From Dolomedes plantarius (lineage: Eukaryota; Arthropoda; Arachnida; Araneae; Dolomedidae), in NCBI GenBank assembly GCA_907164885.2, contig OU015492.1:45474893-45538892 (forward strand): 64,000 bases of DNA, in the 5' to 3' direction. The position numbers and the translations under genes are program-made. Below the pieces are notes generated by a model. The model was not told where the DNA came from and did no database searches. It was given only the letters and a program-made list of their open reading frames with translations. Of the stretch, positions 59,951 through 64,000 are shown piece by piece. The number at the start of each line of letters is the position of its first letter. Position 1 is the stretch's first letter.

Positions 59951-60343
59951 TAACTCGAGTAATATTTTTCTTAATCTAAAACAACAGAATGGAAATAAAA
60001 ACAATTATAATTAAGTAATTATAATTAGTTCTCGTTTTACATTCAACCAGAATAACAATCTGGAAAGGTACATGCTCGATAACATTCAACGGAAAGTAGT
60101 AATTCATTATTTTCAAGGAAAAAAAATTTCATACACACGAACTTTTTTCTTAATTATGTCTCTAGTTACGCTATACAGGAAACTTCCGATCTAAGATTGA
60201 TAAAAAGATAGTTACACACAAATCTAAGAATAATGAATTCCAATTAGTCAGTGATGAATGAGAGCAGTATGTTGTTTTCGTTTTCTTTTTGCTTAATCGT
60301 TTTGTAATGAGAAATATGTTATGTCGGAGAAATTGTTATTATT
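59951..60343. other. Unassigned AT-rich DNA
   Basis: No gene or mobile element recognised. Confidence 0.5.
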
Positions 60344-60458
60344 TTTGTCCCCTGGCTGGATAAATCGTAACCAGGTTCATCGAAGGCTGCAGGGCGAAGA
60401 GATGCTTCTCCTGTTCAGGTCACGGCTATTGGCCACCACAAGGGTAGGAGGTTGACAC
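60344..60458 (-). repeat. SINE 3' fragment
   Basis: The minus strand resembles the 3' part of the SINE at 28458 and the fragment at 13793 ('cccctggc.gg', then 'caccacaagggt.ggag'). Head missing, diverged. Confidence 0.5.
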
Positions 60459-60619
60459 CGAAAAAGTTATTTTTGCCTCTTTATAAAACTGTGCTCAGAT
60501 GGAAAAATGTTATAAGTCACTTTTTTTTTAATGTACGTGACAGCAATTGGGAGATTCAAGATGTCATGAAAAATCAGTAATTTGTTTTAAATTTGTATTA
60601 TATTGTATTTATATATGTA

Positions 60620-61325
60620 CTAGCTGAATACTCATGCTTCGCTACGGAGTACAATCAAATTAATACAACGGTCAATGTATGCAATTAATACCAATATATA
60701 TATATAAATCGTAACGTATATTTTTATAGACAAAATAATGTAGAAGAAAATATTCAAATTAAATCTAATAGATCATACTAAAGAATATAGTACAGTTAAT
60801 ATAGTGCAGTTTGAAGAACATTTCTTTTACTGTACTTTAATATTTTTTTGGATGATGTCCAACCGTCTGCCGCATTAGAAAGAAAAAAATTTTTTGTCAA
60901 TGTGTTTCGTTGTTATGCACGCGACGCAAAATTAATTTAAAGTATCACAAAAAAGAAAAGAAACCACGTGATCAGCATTTAATAAATTAAATTCTAAAAA
61001 TTAATCTTTAAAAATTCACCAAAAATCAGAAAATACAGGTAAAGACTCGAAAAAGATTTCATTTTAAAGGAATTTTTATGATCTTTCTCGTGATATAAAT
61101 TTTATAACCCTAAAATTATTATTTTAAATGCAAACTTTAAAGAATATTACAAAAACAGCTTAAAAATTTAATTTAAAAAAATCTAAGAAGAATTTTTCAA
61201 AAATCTTTCTTAGTGCACCCCTACACTATAAGAAAAATCGCCATGCAAAATTTCAACCCTTTAAGTCAAGCGGTTTGGTATGTGCGTTATCTGTCAGTCA
61301 CGGATTGTTTTATATACTATATAGA
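60620..61325 (-). mobile_element. Helitron-like non-autonomous repeat, copy 2
   Basis: On the minus strand it begins TCTATATAGTATATAAAAC (preceded by A) and ends TTCAGCTAG followed by T, the A|TC...CTRR|T pattern. It matches 17759-18491 in reverse orientation along its length. It is the better-preserved copy, with both ends visible. No coding capacity. Confidence 0.82.
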
Positions 61326-62198
61326 TTAATAGTTGGCTATTACTTACAATAGTTACAGTAAGTAGAAAATATCGGCAAACGAGAATCCGGAATGTGAAAA
61401 ACTCAATCTTTGTAAGAAAAGTAACTTATCACATTCTGCCATCTGAGCACAGAAAACAAACTTGCTACACTAGCCAGGCCTGCACAACATACGGCGAAGC
61501 TTTTAGTGAAGACGTATATTAATATAATTCTAAAAAAAAATAGGTAAATTATTCTGAGATTTATAATATTACGAAAGGAATATGGAAGCAATAAATATTA
61601 ATATTTACTAATTTTTTAAAAAAAAACCTGTAATTTATCTTTTGTTATATAAAATATTTTTCGCTTTCCTATCTATCCAATTTTCTTGCGGTCCGCAGCA
61701 GCTTTTCATAAAGTGTTATGGCCCTCGTTGCATTTTTTGCTGTGCAGATCTGCACTAGACTTATATTAGCCTTTCCTAAATATTAAGTATCTTCCCTAGA
61801 ACGAACCACTAAGTTTTACTAAACAAAATCTTTAAGAGGAGAAGAATTTCACCCGTATTATTCCAATTTGTGGATGATAATAATTATTTTATTTCTTTGT
61901 AGATCCCCGGTTATTTAAAATGCCACCACAGCAAAATTTCACATTTAAATAATGAAAAAAGCCTAAAAATTTTTAAAAAGTCTCGGTGAACCGACTTGAA
62001 TCTTCGCCATGTGCGAGCGAGGGATGATCCATAAAGACAGGTTCACTAAATAAAAATGGTAGTGTGTACTACTTTACAGCTCATACATTGGAACAGGGAA
62101 GGTTTTCTTGCAAATTTGTATCAGCTGGTTCACAAATGGTAGCTTAGACTCCTCTAAGATGTTCCCTGAGGTAAGTAACACAGGTACTTTACCTCAAA
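61326..62198. other. Unassigned DNA
   Basis: No gene recognised. The stretch near 61690-61760 ('cggtccgcagcagc') may be a worn hAT-type fragment but has no partner end that I can see. Confidence 0.4.
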
Positions 62199-62430
62199 GA
62201 AAAAATATTTCAGGTCGTCTCTTCTAACGAAACTACCGCGGGTTATTCACGTAGGATTACTTATTGTTGCTTACTTCCCTTTGTTTTTTGGACGCATTTT
62301 GGTACTTTTCTGTTTATCTGTTTACTGCTACTGGGTTTGGCACGCTGCCAAAATTATAACTCGCGACGCAGGACATTTTTTTCCTCTCCGCAGGACCGTT
62401 ATTGAGGAACGTAATCCTACGTTAAAATAA
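62199..62430 (-). repeat. Inverted-repeat element X, second copy
   Basis: Reverse-orientation copy of 54016-54346, including the 'ctaccgcgggttatt' and 'ggaacgtaatcctacgtta' parts. It lacks the microsatellite expansion of the other copy. Confidence 0.75.
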
Positions 62431-62667
62431 AATGAGCATGTATGGAGCGGGCACACCAACATAAAAATTCCATTAACGTTGAAGAAGAACATCGGCAGAA
62501 ACATAGTACACTCAAACTAATCGTTCTGTGCTTCAAGCATAAGTTAATAGAACAGTGCGTGAAATCATGGTACGGTTTCAAAACAATTTATCTCCCTATC
62601 CATACATACATTTCAAAGGGATAAAGGATAAACTCAAACTTTCTGTAAGTTGCCCTTCCCTATCTAA

Positions 62668-63301
62668 AGACGGGTACGCATACAGCGAACGACGGCGGAT
62701 GAAGGGTAAGAGACAAATTGGGCCATATTAACAAATCGATAGCTTTCAAAGCAGTTCGTTCATTTTCGCGAAGAGAATTGATATAAACGAATGAGTTCTA
62801 ACGACAGAGAATTACTCCACTCTATACAATATTGCGGAACTCAATTGCCGATAACGAACAACAAAATTAGGTTTCCTACTCGAAATTCCTATTTTCCGTC
62901 TCGAAATGAAATTTAGAAACAAAAAGTAAAAAGATTCCAAGTTGAACTATAGGCTCTATATACATACAGACAGAGAACGCCGGCTATCAAAGATTAACAA
63001 ACTTCCTTTGACGTACAGCCTATTGAGCGAACCTAGGCAAATGCAAACAAATGCGATCCGTGGTGTTAGTTGCTATGTGTACATTTAGGCTCGGTGCACA
63101 GGAGCGATCCGGTGTCGTTGCGGCACCGCAGTTGCGATCAGGAGTACATAGAGTTGAACTAACTGACTCACACGGACGTAGGCGTCGTCGGTTAGTTCAA
63201 CTCTATTGTACTCCTGATCGCAACTGCGGTGCCGCAACGACACCGGATCGCTCGTGTGCACCGAGCCTTAGCGAACAACTTCGCTGTATGTATACGCACC
63301 T
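62668..63301. mobile_element. Harbinger-like MITE (outer), tentative
   Basis: The left part AAGACGGGTACGCATACAGCGAAC and the inverse of the right part (AAGGTGCGTATACATACAGCGAA) form an imperfect inverted repeat. TAA/TTA bases flank the two ends, consistent in length with PIF/Harbinger target duplications but not identical. The interior is non-coding and holds the palindromic MITE at 63088. Confidence 0.55.
63088..63267. mobile_element. Harbinger-like foldback MITE, palindromic
   Basis: Starting GGCTCGGTGCACA and ending TGTGCACCGAGCC, it is flanked by TTA on both sides (63085-63087, 63268-63270), the PIF/Harbinger target duplication. The two arms of about 75-80 bp are almost perfect reverse complements around a short centre near 63165-63187. 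It is markedly GC-rich compared with its surroundings. No coding capacity; the 84-residue frame across it is a by-product of the palindrome. Confidence 0.9.
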
Positions 63302-63775
63302 TTAGCTATACGCGTCTTCTTGACCTTCCACCCCCCCCCAAAAAAAAAAAATCTGTTATGTTTCTATAGAGCTCAATATCGTTTACATGAGCACAGCACA
63401 TTATTTGCTTGACGTAGCCCAAATCTAAAAGAGTGAGGTTTTGTGATCGTGTGTACCATGCTTTCCAAACATTCCCTCTGATAGAAGACTATGGCAACGT
63501 CTTGTGCAGATACTCGTGAACACTTTTTTGAGTAGGCGCATCACCGTTTTCACTTCTAATTTGTAGGATTGCACGTATAGTTTCAACATATCTGCAGAGT
63601 TCTGTGATGCTCCAGAAGGTTCTTCTGCAAAAAAAAAAAAATTTGCCTATAAGTCGTCGATCATGAACCAGAGAATACTGCACGCTGTCTTTCAAGTACT
63701 CACACACATTTTCAAAGAAGTTAAGACTTATTAATCCTTATCATGATATTATTTTTTGTTGTTGTATTCTCTTTT
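63302..63775. other. Unassigned DNA
   Basis: Runs of C and A lie at 63331-63350 and of A at 63628-63640. No gene recognised; a 72-residue minus-strand frame at 63489-63707 shows no known motif. Confidence 0.45.
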
Positions 63776-64000
63776 GGACCCGAGGCAGCCTAGTCGTTGT
63801 GCGTTCGACTTTAGACGGAGGCAGTTCAGTTCGAATCCCTACAAGCGCCGCTAAAGGCCTTCTTGTCTACACCGGGTATGGTGCATCAAATTCTTACGCC
63901 GAAAAGTCCTTCCATAGGATTAGAGGAGTGGGGGAAGGTAAGAGCCCTCCAGATTCTCGGTCAAAATTGTGGTAGCACCTGGCTAAGTCGAACTTCGACC
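63776..64000 (+). repeat. tRNA-derived SINE, cut by the window edge
   Basis: Same family as 28458: head GACCCGAGGCAGCCTAG, B-box AGTTCGAATCCC near 63829, then the body up to CACCTGGCTAAGTCGAACTTCGACC at the window end. The 3' part and tail lie outside the window. Confidence 0.8.

Noticed and set aside
63051..63305. 84-residue frame across the palindrome
   Set aside because: It reads through both arms of a MITE; a by-product of the inverted repeat.

Overview
This window looks like AT-rich, gene-poor nuclear DNA of an animal, most likely an arthropod and perhaps an arachnid. The basis is the repeat content: tRNA-derived SINEs with AAC-rich tails, pogo/Tigger, mariner, Tc1, hAT, Ginger and Helitron DNA transposons, long (TA)n runs and no bacterial-style operons. 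I recognise no host protein-coding gene, rRNA or intact tRNA gene. Nearly every long reading frame with a recognisable sequence is a transposase.

Layout. 1-2.5 kb: unassigned DNA with one eroded SINE. 2.5-3.3 kb: a deleted Tigger element. 3.35-5.84 kb: a nearly complete Ginger-type transposon (integrase, PHD finger, Cys-rich tail) with one frameshift. 5.86-12.31 kb: a three-level nest, with a Tigger element inside a hAT element inside a DD41D mariner. 13.2-13.7 kb: two small MITEs. 15.8-17.5 kb: a Tc1 element with long inverted repeats, cut short next to a SINE. 17.76-18.49 kb: a Helitron-like repeat. 18.5-40 kb: mostly unassigned DNA carrying SINEs, microsatellites, a perfect 26-bp-arm hairpin, a 172-bp tandem duplication, a Tigger remnant with a hAT MITE inside it, and a Tigger-like MITE. 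40.25-43.06 kb: two more mariner copies in the same orientation. 43.17-43.98 kb: a second kind of Helitron on the minus strand. 45-56 kb: tRNA-like repeat heads, a pogo-like element, a hAT element with a clear 8-bp target duplication, a mariner-like foldback element and other MITEs. 56.7-59.95 kb: a tandem array of about 148-bp monomers split by a Tigger/jerky-like element that keeps a CENP-B-type DNA-binding region but lacks the catalytic core, and is itself hit by a hAT MITE. 60.6-61.3 kb: a second copy of the first Helitron repeat, inverted. 62.2-63.3 kb: an inverted repeat copy and nested Harbinger-like foldback MITEs. The window ends inside a SINE.

How the parts relate. There is no pathway here; the structure is historical. 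Target-site duplications and interruptions give an insertion order (mariner, then hAT, then Tigger; satellite, then Tigger/jerky, then hAT MITE). Several frameshifts lie in homopolymer runs, so part of the apparent decay may be sequence error. Two mariner copies share inactivating changes, which suggests spread of an already defective copy. All family assignments come from reading motifs and ends by eye; no database search was run.
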